From assembly GCA_015665265.1 (NCBI GenBank), contig JADFAM010000043.1:29627-93626 (forward strand): 64,000 bases of DNA, written 5' to 3'. Both the position numbers and the translations under genes were made by a program. This document shows positions 52,647 through 62,696 of this stretch, piece by piece. This DNA is from Flavobacterium sp. (GTDB lineage Bacteria > Bacteroidota > Bacteroidia > Flavobacteriales > Flavobacteriaceae). The notes below the pieces were generated by a model that saw only the letters and a program-made list of their open reading frames with translations, did not search any database and had not been told where the DNA came from. Numbering within the stretch: position 1 is the stretch's first letter; the number at the start of each line of letters is the position of its first letter.

Positions 52647-53696
52647 TTAAATAATTAACATAGCGTCCCCATAAGTATGAAACTTATATTCTTCTTTAAC
52701 AGCTATTTTATAAGCCTCCATCAGAAAATCATATCCTGCAAAAGCGGCTGCCATCATCATTAAAGTTGATTTGGGTGAATGGAAATTTGTAATCATTGAA
52801 TTAGCAATACTAAAATCATACGGAGGAAAAATAAATTTATTGGTCCATCCATTATAGCTATTTAGTCTAGCACTCGCAGAAACAGAAGACTCTACTGCAC
52901 GCATTACCGTTGTTCCAACGGCACAAATTTTTCTTTTACTAACTATAGCATCATTTATTAAATTAGCAGTGCCAGAAGGAATAATAATTTTTTCCGAATC
53001 TGTTTTGTGCTTAGATAAATCTTCGACCTCAACTGGACTAAAGGTTCCTAAACCTACATGAAGTGTTAATTCAGCAAAATCTACTCCTTTGATTTCCAAA
53101 CGTTTCATTAAATGTTTAGAAAAATGTAATCCTGCAGTAGGTGCAGCAACAGCTCCCTCATTTTTTGCAAATATCGTTTGATAACGTTCTTTGTCAGAAT
53201 CTTCTACACCCCTTTTAATGTATTTAGGTAACGGTGTTTCTCCAAGTTCTAATAGCTTTTCCCTGAACTCTTCATAACCACCATCATACAAAAAACGTAA
53301 TGTACGCCCTCTTGAAGTTGTATTGTCTATAACCTCTGCAACTAAACTATCATCCTCTCCAAAGAAAAGTTTGTTTCCAATTCTAATTTTTCTTGCTGGG
53401 TCTACCAACACATCCCATAATCTATTTTCAGCATTGAGCTCACGTAATAAAAACACTTCAATTCTAGCACCAGTTTTTTCTTTATTACCAAACATTCTAG
53501 CAGGAAAAACCTTAGTGTTATTTAACATTAAAACATCACCTTCGTCAAAATAGTTAATTACATCTTTAAACATTTTGTGTTCAATTGTTTGTTCTTTACG
53601 ATTCAAAACCATCAAGCGAGATTCATCTCTGTGCTCTGCAGGATACTCTGCTAATAATTCCTCTGGTAATTCAAAATTAAAATGGGATAATTTCAT
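52647..53696 (-). CDS. queA: S-adenosylmethionine:tRNA ribosyltransferase-isomerase
   Basis: [43 protein letters not shown]. Confidence 0.96.
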   Translation of the reverse strand: MKLSHFNFELPEELLAEYPAEHRDESRLMVLNRKEQTIEHKMFKDVINYFDEGDVLMLNNTKVFPARMFGNKEKTGARIEVFLLRELNAENRLWDVLVDPARKIRIGNKLFFGEDDSLVAEVIDNTTSRGRTLRFLYDGGYEEFREKLLELGETPLPKYIKRGVEDSDKERYQTIFAKNEGAVAAPTAGLHFSKHLMKRLEIKGVDFAELTLHVGLGTFSPVEVEDLSKHKTDSEKIIIPSGTANLINDAIVSKRKICAVGTTVMRAVESSVSASARLNSYNGWTNKFIFPPYDFSIANSMITNFHSPKSTLMMMAAAFAGYDFLMEAYKIAVKEEYKFHTYGDAMLII

Positions 53697-53735
53697 ATGT
53701 CCTTAGTATTGATTTATTTTTTGTGGTAACGGCGG

Positions 53736-53743
53736 CAAATATA
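53736..53743 (-). promoter_or_regulatory. -7 element (TATATTTG) of queA
   Basis: TTG lies 21 nt upstream on the minus strand (TTGACAACCCCTATTTTCAAATCGTATATTTG). Confidence 0.55.
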
Positions 53744-53784
53744 CGATTTGAAAATAGGGGTTGTCAAGTGTTTGACAATATTAT

Positions 53785-55014
53785 TTAGAGTTCATTGAAC
53801 TGAAAACCAATTTGCTGCATATCTTCCCAAAAATTTCTATATGATTTGGTTACAACTCCTGCATCTAATATTTGAATTGGTGTTTTTATTGCTAGTGGTG
53901 TAAATGCCATTGCCATTCTATGGTCATTATAGGTTTCAATAGAAATATTAGAGTTTATTTTAGAGCTAGCTTTTAGATCTAAGCTATCATCTGTTACCGA
54001 GATAGTTGCTCCAAGTTTAGATAATTCTTTTTGCAACGCTTCAAGCCTGTCTGTTTCTTTAATTTTTAAAGTATGAAGACCATTTAGGTTACATGAAATT
54101 CCTAACCCAAAACAAGTTACAGCAATAGTTTGAGCTATATCGGGCGCCTTGTTTAAATCAATTTTTAAAAGGTCTTTACTAGATTCTTTAGTTTTTCTAA
54201 GAAGAATACTATTCTCTTTAAAAGAAGTTTCAACACCAAAATGAAGATAAATTTCAGCTAGGACTGAATCTCCTTGTAAACTTTCTTTACTGTAAGATGA
54301 TAATCCTATCTCTGAGCCAACTTTACTTAAAGCTATAATAGAGTAAAAATAGGAAGCAGAACTCCAATCCGACTCCACTACTAATTCTTGTTCCTTTCGT
54401 TTTACATAGGGCTTTACATGAATGTATTGACCTTCGAAATTAGTAGAAACACCTACTCTATTTAGTAATGATAAAGTCATTTTAATGTAAGGAATAGAAG
54501 TAATATCCCCTAACAGTTGAATACTTAAACCATTAGGTAAACTAGCAGCAATTAGCAATAAGGCAGAGATATATTGACTACTAATATTTCCATTGATTTT
54601 TACATTATTTTTTATGAGTTTTTTCCCTCTAATTTGTAAAGGGGGGAATCCATCTTTTTCGGTGTATGTAATCTCAGCCCCCAAACTTCTCAATGCATCA
54701 ACTAAAATTTTGATAGGCCTTTGGTGCATTCTCTCAGAACCTGATAAAACAACTGTTCTATTGGACTGCGTAGCAAAAAAAGCAGTTAAAAATCTCATTG
54801 CTGTTCCAGCATGACCAATGTTAATAGAAGTATCATTTGTAAAAAGAGCATGTTGTAAATGATGTGTATCATCTGAATCCGATAAATTATTGATATTTAT
54901 ACCATCAAATAATTTCTGTAAAATGAGCAATCTATTAGATTCACTTTTAGATCCAGATATAAAAATACTCTCTATAATTTGCTCATTATCAATGTCTTTA
55001 ATACAAATTTTCAT
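53785..55014 (-). CDS. aroA: 3-phosphoshikimate 1-carboxyvinyltransferase
   Basis: GHAGTAMRFLTAFFA, ISSQYISALLL, ETYNDHRMAMAF. Confidence 0.95.
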   Translation of the reverse strand: MKICIKDIDNEQIIESIFISGSKSESNRLLILQKLFDGININNLSDSDDTHHLQHALFTNDTSINIGHAGTAMRFLTAFFATQSNRTVVLSGSERMHQRPIKILVDALRSLGAEITYTEKDGFPPLQIRGKKLIKNNVKINGNISSQYISALLLIAASLPNGLSIQLLGDITSIPYIKMTLSLLNRVGVSTNFEGQYIHVKPYVKRKEQELVVESDWSSASYFYSIIALSKVGSEIGLSSYSKESLQGDSVLAEIYLHFGVETSFKENSILLRKTKESSKDLLKIDLNKAPDIAQTIAVTCFGLGISCNLNGLHTLKIKETDRLEALQKELSKLGATISVTDDSLDLKASSKINSNISIETYNDHRMAMAFTPLAIKTPIQILDAGVVTKSYRNFWEDMQQIGFQFNEL

Positions 55015-55069
55015 AATTTACTCCGTCTCATTTTAAATTCTTAAATTTATGCTCCAAAAATAAACAAAA

Positions 55070-58000
55070 ATGAAAAAAATATTTTTTGTCATCTTATGTT
55101 TTCTTTTTTCTGAAAACTACAAAGTTAATGCTCAAAAGAGTTCTACCAAATATTCTGAGGATTATTATAAAGCAACAGAATGGCGAAATATTGGTCCTTT
55201 CAGAGGAGGAAGAAGTGCTGCTGTAACAGGTGTGGCTGGAAAAGCTAATTTATTTTATTTTGGCTCAACTGGGGGTGGCGTATGGAGAACTACAGATGCA
55301 GGGAATACTTTTGAGAACATCTCCGATGGTTTCTTTGGAGGATCTGTTGGTTCAGTGGCTGTAAGTGAATGGGATAACAATGTGATTTATGTTGGGAATG
55401 GTGAAAAAACAGTACGCGGTAATGTTTCTTCAGGAGATGGTATTTGGAAATCAGAAAATGCAGGAAAAACATGGGAACCCATGGGGTTAAAGAATGCCAG
55501 ACATATTCCAAGAGTTCGTATTCATCCCAAGAATCCAGATATTGTTTTTGCTGGGGTACTTGGAGATTTATATAAATCTACTGAAGAAAGAGGAGTTTAT
55601 AAATCTGTTGATGGTGGAAAAACATGGAATAAAAAATTATTTGCAAATAAAGATGCTGGTGTTGTTGATTTGATTATAGATCCAAATAACTCGAGAGTTT
55701 TATATGCCACTACTTGGAATATTAGAAGAACCCCATACAGCTTGTCTAGTGGAGGTGATGGTTCTGCTTTATGGAAAAGTACTGATGAAGGTGAAACTTG
55801 GACTAATATATCTACTAACAAAGGACTTCCTGGGGGAATCTGGGGAATTAGTGGGGTTACCGTATCTCCAGTAAATTCAGATATTGTATGGGCATTAATT
55901 GAAAATGAAAAAGGTGGGGTTTATAAATCTACCGATGCAGGCAGAACTTGGAAATTAATTAACAATGAAAGAAAGCTACGTCAGCGAGCATGGTACTACA
56001 CACGCTTGTATGCAGACACACAAGATGAGGATATTTTATATGTATTAAATGTTAGATATCATAAATCCACAGATGGAGGAAAAACCTATAAAACTTTTAA
56101 TGCTCCTCACGGGGATCATCATGATTTATGGATAGCTCCAGAAGATAACCAAAGAATGATTATTGGTGATGATGGTGGTGCTCAAGTTTCTTTTGATGCA
56201 GGTATTAATTGGAGTACCTATAAAAATCAACCAACTTCACAGTTTTACAGAGTTACCACAGACAATCATTTTCCATACCGTATTTATGGAGCTCAACAAG
56301 ATAATTCTACTGTTAGAATTGCCCATAGAACACAGGGTAGGTTTATAGGGGAATCTGACTGGGAGTCTACAGCTGGAGGAGAAAGTGCTCATTTAGCAAT
56401 TGATCCATCAAATAATGATATTGTTTATGGAGGAAGCTATGGTGGTTTATTAACAAGACAAAATCATACAACTGGAGAAACAAGAGCAATTAACGTATGG
56501 CCAGATGACCCAATGGGGCATGGTGCTGAAGATTTTAAATATCGTTTTCAGTGGAATTTCCCAATCATGTTCTCTCCAAATCATAAAAATAAATTATATG
56601 CAGCATCAAATCATTTGCATATGACTACAAACGAGGGGCAATCATGGAAAATTATAAGCCCAGATCTAACAAGAAATGACCCTAGTACTCTAAAATCTTC
56701 TGGTGGACCAATTACAAAAGACAACACAGGTGTAGAATATTATGCAACTATTTTCGCTGTAAATGAATCGAGGCAAGAAGACGGATTAATTTGGACAGGT
56801 TCAGACGATGGTTTGGTTCATGTTACCAAAGATGGTGGAAAAAATTGGACTAATGTAACTCCAAAAAAAATGCCAGAATGGATGATGATTAATTGTATAG
56901 AGATAGATCCATTTACTAAGGGAGGTGCCTACATAGTTGGAACAAAATATAAATCTGGAGATTACCTACCTTATGTATACAAAACTGAAAATTATGGAAA
57001 ATCGTGGAAGCTAATTACAAATGGAATTGGCCCTGAAGACTTTACTCGTGCTTTAAGAGCAGACCCAAAGCGTAAAGGTTTGTTATATGCAGGGACTGAA
57101 AGAGGAATGTATATTTCTTTTGATGATGGAAATAATTGGAAAAAATTTCAGTTGAATTTACCTATTGTTCCCATTACTGATTTAGCTATTAAAAATGACA
57201 ATCTCATTGCGGCAACACAGGGAAGATCTTTTTGGATGATTGATGACTTAACTCCTTTTCATCAATTAAATACTAGCATAACAAAAGATGATGTTATTTT
57301 ATTTAAACCCCAAGATAGTTATAGAATGTCTGGGGGAAATAGCAGAACTTCAAAAACTGCTGGTACTAATCATCCTGGCGGAGTTGCTATCAACTATTTT
57401 ATCAAAGAAAAAGATAAAAAAGAAGTGGTATCCATTCAAATTTTTGACAGCAATGATCAATTAATTAAAACGTTTAGTACAAAACCCAACAAAGAAAAAA
57501 AAGAAGCTAAACTAAATACAGAAAACGGAAATAACATTTTTTACTGGGACATGATGTACCCAGGAGCAGAAAAAGTAAAAGATATGATCTTGTGGTGGGC
57601 TTCACTAAATGGACCAATGGCTTTACCTGGTAATTATAAAGTTTCTTTACAAGTAGGTGAAACAACTAAATCTCAAAACTTTACAATTCTAAAGAATCCA
57701 ATTTCAGAAACTAGTCTAGCAGATGCTACTGCTCAATTTAATTTTATAAATGATATTAATACTAAAGTAACAGAAATTCACAAAGCACTAAAAAACGTTA
57801 AGAAAGTAAGAGCACAAGTAACTTCTTTACAAAAATCAATAAGTGATAAATTAAAGTATTCAGAATTATTAGACTATGCAGATAGCTTACTTAAAGAGAT
57901 GACAGTTATAGAAGAAACTCTATACCAAACAAAAAGTAAGAGTAATCAAGATCCTTTAAATTTTCCAATTAGACTAAATAATAAATTAGCACATCTTAAT

Positions 58001-58177
58001 TCTTTAACTAGAATTGGAAGTTACGCTCCTACTGAGCAAGCTATTAATTTTAAAAATGAAATAACTCAAGAAATAGACAATCAATTATCAAAATTGTATG
58101 ATCTCTTCAAAATAAAAGTAAAAGTTCTAAATCAAAAAGTAAAAGACAGTCAGATTGATTTAATTCAATTAGACTAA
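55070..58177 (+). CDS. Exported sortilin/VPS10-type beta-propeller protein
   Basis: 1035 aa with signal peptide; repeated Asp-box-like GxTW motifs (VWRTTDAGNTFEN, IWKSENAGKTWEP, VYKSVDGGKTWNK). Confidence 0.9.
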   Translation: MKKIFFVILCFLFSENYKVNAQKSSTKYSEDYYKATEWRNIGPFRGGRSAAVTGVAGKANLFYFGSTGGGVWRTTDAGNTFENISDGFFGGSVGSVAVSEWDNNVIYVGNGEKTVRGNVSSGDGIWKSENAGKTWEPMGLKNARHIPRVRIHPKNPDIVFAGVLGDLYKSTEERGVYKSVDGGKTWNKKLFANKDAGVVDLIIDPNNSRVLYATTWNIRRTPYSLSSGGDGSALWKSTDEGETWTNISTNKGLPGGIWGISGVTVSPVNSDIVWALIENEKGGVYKSTDAGRTWKLINNERKLRQRAWYYTRLYADTQDEDILYVLNVRYHKSTDGGKTYKTFNAPHGDHHDLWIAPEDNQRMIIGDDGGAQVSFDAGINWSTYKNQPTSQFYRVTTDNHFPYRIYGAQQDNSTVRIAHRTQGRFIGESDWESTAGGESAHLAIDPSNNDIVYGGSYGGLLTRQNHTTGETRAINVWPDDPMGHGAEDFKYRFQWNFPIMFSPNHKNKLYAASNHLHMTTNEGQSWKIISPDLTRNDPSTLKSSGGPITKDNTGVEYYATIFAVNESRQEDGLIWTGSDDGLVHVTKDGGKNWTNVTPKKMPEWMMINCIEIDPFTKGGAYIVGTKYKSGDYLPYVYKTENYGKSWKLITNGIGPEDFTRALRADPKRKGLLYAGTERGMYISFDDGNNWKKFQLNLPIVPITDLAIKNDNLIAATQGRSFWMIDDLTPFHQLNTSITKDDVILFKPQDSYRMSGGNSRTSKTAGTNHPGGVAINYFIKEKDKKEVVSIQIFDSNDQLIKTFSTKPNKEKKEAKLNTENGNNIFYWDMMYPGAEKVKDMILWWASLNGPMALPGNYKVSLQVGETTKSQNFTILKNPISETSLADATAQFNFINDINTKVTEIHKALKNVKKVRAQVTSLQKSISDKLKYSELLDYADSLLKEMTVIEETLYQTKSKSNQDPLNFPIRLNNKLAHLNSLTRIGSYAPTEQAINFKNEITQEIDNQLSKLYDLFKIKVKVLNQKVKDSQIDLIQLD

Positions 58178-58193
58178 TTTGTTTTTTACTTAT

Positions 58194-58222
58194 AAAAAAA
58201 GCGACCAATAGTCGCTTTTTTT
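58194..58222. terminator. Bidirectional intrinsic terminator
   Basis: AAAAAAAGCGACCAATAGTCGCTTTTTTT between two convergent genes. Confidence 0.85.
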
Positions 58223-58254
58223 ATGAGTAATAGAAACTCTTTTTAAAGATTCCT

Positions 58255-58503
58255 TTATTTCATATTCTTATTTGATACATAGACTCCATAAACAAAACCT
58301 GCTATAACTTTAGTAGAAAAAAAACGTTTCCATAATTGATTGCTAAAGTTTTGTTCTAAAACTGCCTGCCAGTTACCTGAAAAAATATCTGAAAAACTAT
58401 TTAAAAGAAGAGAAACTATACTTAAAAAGAAAACAAATACAATTCCAATTTTAATTGTATTTGACCAAAAAAAAGATTTTTTAATATTTTCAGAGAAGGC
58501 CAT
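58255..58503 (-). CDS. Small membrane protein, unknown function
   Basis: 82 aa with one clear TM; 1 nt from the upstream MazG-like gene. Confidence 0.6.
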   Translation of the reverse strand: MAFSENIKKSFFWSNTIKIGIVFVFFLSIVSLLLNSFSDIFSGNWQAVLEQNFSNQLWKRFFSTKVIAGFVYGVYVSNKNMK

Positions 58504-58504
58504 A

Positions 58505-58831
58505 TTATTGAAGTTTTTTATTATTTTGATGACGATTATGATCTCGTTTAGCTTTAATCTCTAACTTTTTATTGAAAGATTCCTCTAAATTAATTCCTGT
58601 TTGGTTGGCTAAGCATAAAACAACAAATAATACATCTGCCAGTTCCTCTCCCAGATCTTTTCCTTTGTCTGATTGTTTCTCTGATTGCTCTCCGTATCTT
58701 CTGGCTATTATTCTGGCAACCTCTCCTACTTCTTCGGTTAGCTGAGCCATATTGGTTAATTCATTAAAATATCTAACACCGTGATTTTGAATCCATTGAT
58801 CTACTTGCTGTTGTGCTTTTTTAATACTCAT
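58505..58831 (-). CDS. MazG-like nucleotide pyrophosphohydrolase
   Basis: LTEEVGEVARIIARRYGEQ, DLGEELADVLFVVLCLANQ. Confidence 0.92.
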   Translation of the reverse strand: MSIKKAQQQVDQWIQNHGVRYFNELTNMAQLTEEVGEVARIIARRYGEQSEKQSDKGKDLGEELADVLFVVLCLANQTGINLEESFNKKLEIKAKRDHNRHQNNKKLQ

Positions 58832-58852
58832 TTTAATATAAAGTTATGACTT

Positions 58853-58860
58853 CAAATATA
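58853..58860 (-). promoter_or_regulatory. -7 element (TATATTTG) of the MazG-like gene
   Basis: TAnnTTTG about 22 nt upstream of the start codon. Confidence 0.5.
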
Positions 58861-59021
58861 GGTAACTAATTTTTATGTTTTTGATAGTTTAAACTTAGGA
58901 TATTTAATTAATTAAATTTGATTTGTGCCAAAAATTTTTTTTTAATCTTTCCATTAATCCTATTTAAAAGTAACCTTTATGAGATTCTTTCTCTTTTCAC
59001 AAAGTTTCTTATTTTTAACAC

Positions 59022-60242
59022 ATGACAAAAATTGCTACCCTATTTTTTACTTTCTTTATTTGTTCAAATTTAATAAGTCAAGAGAAATCTGATCCTAAAA
59101 CTCAACCCACTAATTTTTTATCAAAATCTTATTACAGCATAAATTTTGGCGGTATATTCTATCCTTTTTCCAATCAAAATTTAATTGATGGCTACACCAC
59201 TGAAACTTTTTCTAGAAATTATTTTTCTGGAAGAATGTTATTAGGTTACAAAATTCAACCAAATTTAGCAGTTCAATTTGGCACAATGAGACCTGCAGAA
59301 TGGTTTAAATATGACAACGTAAATAATATAGGTTATGATAGGAGTGTTTGGATAAATGCATGGTCTTTATCAATAAAAAAAAACATAAGTTTAAACAAAA
59401 AACTTTCTGTTTATGGCGAAACTGGTATTGCAAACGTTACAAGAGTTGGTTTTTCAATAAATGAAAAAGTAATATATTCTGATACCCGTTTCGCGTCTTT
59501 GTTGTATGGATTTGGCTTAAACTATAAGTTAAATGATAAATTTAGATTGAATTTAAACGGAACATTTTTACCTAAATCAGTAAAAGAAAATCAACCTTCT
59601 ATTTCTCAAGCTTCTGTTGGTTTTGAATATCATATTCAAAAATTACCTATAGAAACTGTTGGTAAATATGAAAGAAATGGATATTTCTTTCCAGAAAATA
59701 CAATTCAAATCGGATACGGAACTAGCAAAATTGGTTTTGGAGTAAATCGCTTTTTTGGAATGAGTTTAAAGGTTGGTAACTTTGAAAGTTTTGGAATTCC
59801 AGTTTTTTGGGTTGGAGAAGTAAAAGCAGAAAACTCTTTTTCTGTGACCTATCAAAGATTAGCGTTTAGAACAGAAAAGATTTTTTCTTTGGATTGGGGT
59901 ATTAGTGTTACTGCTATTAATACAGAGGCAACAAGAGAGAAAGTGCTAGCTTTCTCTATTTTTCCAACTATTCGTTTTTATTTAATGAGAAGAAAGGATT
60001 TTGATATGTATACTAATTACTCGCTTATAGGACCAACATTGTTAACAAAAGATAATTTAGATAATTTAAATACTGGTCCTAAAATTACCTATCAAGATAT
60101 GATGGGTTTAGGAATTTTCTTTGGAAAAAAAAGAAAATACAATGCAGAGCTTAGAATTATGCATTATTCAAACGGTAATATTTTTACTCAAAATGCGGGG
60201 GTAGCAGTACCAATTCAATTTACGTTTGGAAAAACATTTTAA
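59022..60242 (+). CDS. Outer-membrane beta-barrel protein, PagL/acyloxyacyl hydrolase-like C-terminus
   Basis: Signal peptide, alternating beta-strand pattern; MHYSNGN motif near the C-terminus. Confidence 0.6.
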   Translation: MTKIATLFFTFFICSNLISQEKSDPKTQPTNFLSKSYYSINFGGIFYPFSNQNLIDGYTTETFSRNYFSGRMLLGYKIQPNLAVQFGTMRPAEWFKYDNVNNIGYDRSVWINAWSLSIKKNISLNKKLSVYGETGIANVTRVGFSINEKVIYSDTRFASLLYGFGLNYKLNDKFRLNLNGTFLPKSVKENQPSISQASVGFEYHIQKLPIETVGKYERNGYFFPENTIQIGYGTSKIGFGVNRFFGMSLKVGNFESFGIPVFWVGEVKAENSFSVTYQRLAFRTEKIFSLDWGISVTAINTEATREKVLAFSIFPTIRFYLMRRKDFDMYTNYSLIGPTLLTKDNLDNLNTGPKITYQDMMGLGIFFGKKRKYNAELRIMHYSNGNIFTQNAGVAVPIQFTFGKTF

Positions 60243-60307
60243 AACTTTTTCAAATTCTAAAGAAATGACTATTTCTGACCAATAAGTATTGTATTTTTAG
60301 CCTCAAA

Positions 60308-61621
60308 ATGCAAAGAACAATACGTACTTTCTCAAAAGAAACTGTTTCAAATCTCAATGAAAAATTATTGAGATGGGCACAACAATTCGAGACTGCTGTT
60401 TGGTTAGATTCTAACAAACATAACCAAGAACACAGTAATTTTGATGCTATTCTTGCTATTGAGGAATTTACAAGTATTCAAACAGATGCAGAACATGCAT
60501 TTGAAAAACTAAAGGAATACCAATCTATCACACAAGATTATTTATTTGGCTACCTCAGTTATGATGTAAAAAATGATACTGAAAATTTAACATCCTCAAA
60601 TGTTAATGATTTAGGATTTGCTGAGTTGTTTTTCTTTCAACCACAAAAAATTCTATTCATAAAAAACAATCAAATAGAATTTCAATATCTAACAATGGTT
60701 GATGATGAAATTGACACAGACTTTAAAGCAATTTGTAACATTGCATTGACACCACAAAGTAGTCATCTAAGTGAGAAAAAAATTGAAATTAAATCACGGA
60801 TTTCAAAAAAAGACTACCATCAAAAAGTAGACAAAATTCTAGAACACATTCATAAAGGTGTTATTTACGAAGCTAATTTTTGTCAGGAATTTTATGCAGA
60901 AAACACCCGTATCAATCCACTGCATATTTATGAAGATTTAAATACTATCTCTGAGGCGCCATTTGCCACATTTTTTAAAATAGATCATCAATTTTTACTT
61001 TGTTCATCTCCGGAAAGATACTTAAAGAAAGAAGGGCGTAAGATTATTTCACAACCCATTAAAGGAACTGCCAAACGTTTTGAAGATCGTTTAGAAGATC
61101 AGAAAACTGCTACAGCCTTATCAAAAGACACTAAAGAACGATCAGAAAATATTATGATTGTAGATTTAGTTAGAAATGATTTATCTAAATCTGCTACAAA
61201 AGGAAGTGTACAAGTAGAGGAATTATGTAAAGTTTTTTCATTTAAACAGGTGCATCAAATGATCTCTACAGTAGTTTCTGAAATAAAGGAGGATGTTCAT
61301 CTTGTAGATGTCATTAAAGATACTTTTCCAATGGGAAGTATGACAGGAGCTCCAAAAATATCTGCCATGAAAATTATTGAAAGCTTAGAGGAAACCAAAC
61401 GAGGTTTGTATTCAGGTGCTGTGGGATATTTTACTCCATCTGGAGATTTCGATTTTAATGTAGTGATCAGAAGTATTTTATATGATGCAGAAAAAAAGTA
61501 TCTTTCATTTTCGGTAGGAAGTGCTATAACGGCAAAATCTTTTCCTGAAAAAGAATATGAAGAGTGTTTATTAAAAGCAAGGGCAATGCAATTTGTTTTA
61601 ACAAATTCTAACGAACTATGA
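60308..61621 (+). CDS. pabB: Anthranilate synthase component I-family / aminodeoxychorismate synthase (PabB-like)
   Basis: [51 protein letters not shown]. Confidence 0.92.
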   Translation: MQRTIRTFSKETVSNLNEKLLRWAQQFETAVWLDSNKHNQEHSNFDAILAIEEFTSIQTDAEHAFEKLKEYQSITQDYLFGYLSYDVKNDTENLTSSNVNDLGFAELFFFQPQKILFIKNNQIEFQYLTMVDDEIDTDFKAICNIALTPQSSHLSEKKIEIKSRISKKDYHQKVDKILEHIHKGVIYEANFCQEFYAENTRINPLHIYEDLNTISEAPFATFFKIDHQFLLCSSPERYLKKEGRKIISQPIKGTAKRFEDRLEDQKTATALSKDTKERSENIMIVDLVRNDLSKSATKGSVQVEELCKVFSFKQVHQMISTVVSEIKEDVHLVDVIKDTFPMGSMTGAPKISAMKIIESLEETKRGLYSGAVGYFTPSGDFDFNVVIRSILYDAEKKYLSFSVGSAITAKSFPEKEYEECLLKARAMQFVLTNSNEL

Positions 61622-61863
61622 TTCCAGATCAAGAAGAGAAATTTGAGGCTGTGTATAAAAGTCTTACTGAAAAAGCTACAGAGCAACTCTTATTCAATAC
61701 ATTTTTAAAAATGTATCCAGTAGCATGGAAACAACTAAAAATTACATTTTCAAAATTTAAAAGAAGTAAACAATTTGGTAAAACCATTCCTCTACCAAGA
61801 CCAGAGGAATCACTTCGTAAAAGTATTAGAATTTGGCTAAAAAAAACTACTGATGGTTCATAA
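61618..61863 (+). CDS. Small protein of unknown function
   Basis: 81 aa; ATGA overlap with the pabB-like stop and an 11-nt overlap with the next gene. Confidence 0.6.
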   Translation: MIPDQEEKFEAVYKSLTEKATEQLLFNTFLKMYPVAWKQLKITFSKFKRSKQFGKTIPLPRPEESLRKSIRIWLKKTTDGS

Positions 61864-62674
61864 AGAATTCAATTTTCATATTTATAACACCACTTTTTTT
61901 GGTCAATATTGGGAAGCAAAAAACACAAAAGCAGTTGTTGTTCTGGCACATGGAATGGGTGAATACTCAGGGCGCTATATGCATGTGGCCAAGACCTTAA
62001 ATGAACATGATTTTTCTGTAGTTGCTTTTGATCATTTTGGACATGGAAAAACAACTGGAAAACGTGGTCATAACCCTAGTTTTGAAGCTGTATTAGAAAG
62101 TATTGCTGTAATTATAGAAAAAGCAAAGGAACTTTTCCCCAATACTCCTATTTTTTTATATGGGCATTCTATGGGTGGAAATGCTGTAATTAATTATGCT
62201 CTCAAAAAATCAACTCATTTACAAGGAATTATTGCCACAAGCCCCTTTTTAAAATTGGCTTTTGAGCCGCCTAAGATTAAATTAGCTCTAGGCAAGTTGT
62301 TGCAAAAAATTGCACCCTCAGTAACCCTAGGTAATGAGATAAACCCAAATGATATCTCTCGAGAAAAAATAGAAGTTGATAGGTATATAAATGACCCTTT
62401 AATACATTCAAAGATTAGCCCTAACTTCTCTTTAACGTTTATTGATTCTGGAAAATGGGCTATTGAAAATGCATCTCAACTAACCATCCAAATACTATTA
62501 CTGCATGGAACAGGTGATAAAATTATCGATTATAGAGGAACACAAAAATTTGCTGAAAATGCCAAGAGAGCAACTCTGAAATTGTATGAAAATGGGTATC
62601 ATGAATTACACAATGATTTGTGCAAAAATGAAATGCTGGTAGATGTTGTAAACTGGATAAGTTCTCAACTTTAA
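61853..62674 (+). CDS. Monoacylglycerol lipase-like alpha/beta hydrolase
   Basis: LAHGMGEYSGRYMHVAKTL, YGHSMGGNAVINYAL, GYHELHNDL. Confidence 0.92.
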   Translation: MVHKEFNFHIYNTTFFGQYWEAKNTKAVVVLAHGMGEYSGRYMHVAKTLNEHDFSVVAFDHFGHGKTTGKRGHNPSFEAVLESIAVIIEKAKELFPNTPIFLYGHSMGGNAVINYALKKSTHLQGIIATSPFLKLAFEPPKIKLALGKLLQKIAPSVTLGNEINPNDISREKIEVDRYINDPLIHSKISPNFSLTFIDSGKWAIENASQLTIQILLLHGTGDKIIDYRGTQKFAENAKRATLKLYENGYHELHNDLCKNEMLVDVVNWISSQL

Positions 62675-62696
62675 TTTCCATATTTTTGTAACACAA

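Noticed and set aside
61297-61686. Minus-strand ORF of 129 aa antisense to the pabB-like gene
   Set aside because: Antisense to the conserved chorismate-binding C-terminus; no independent support.
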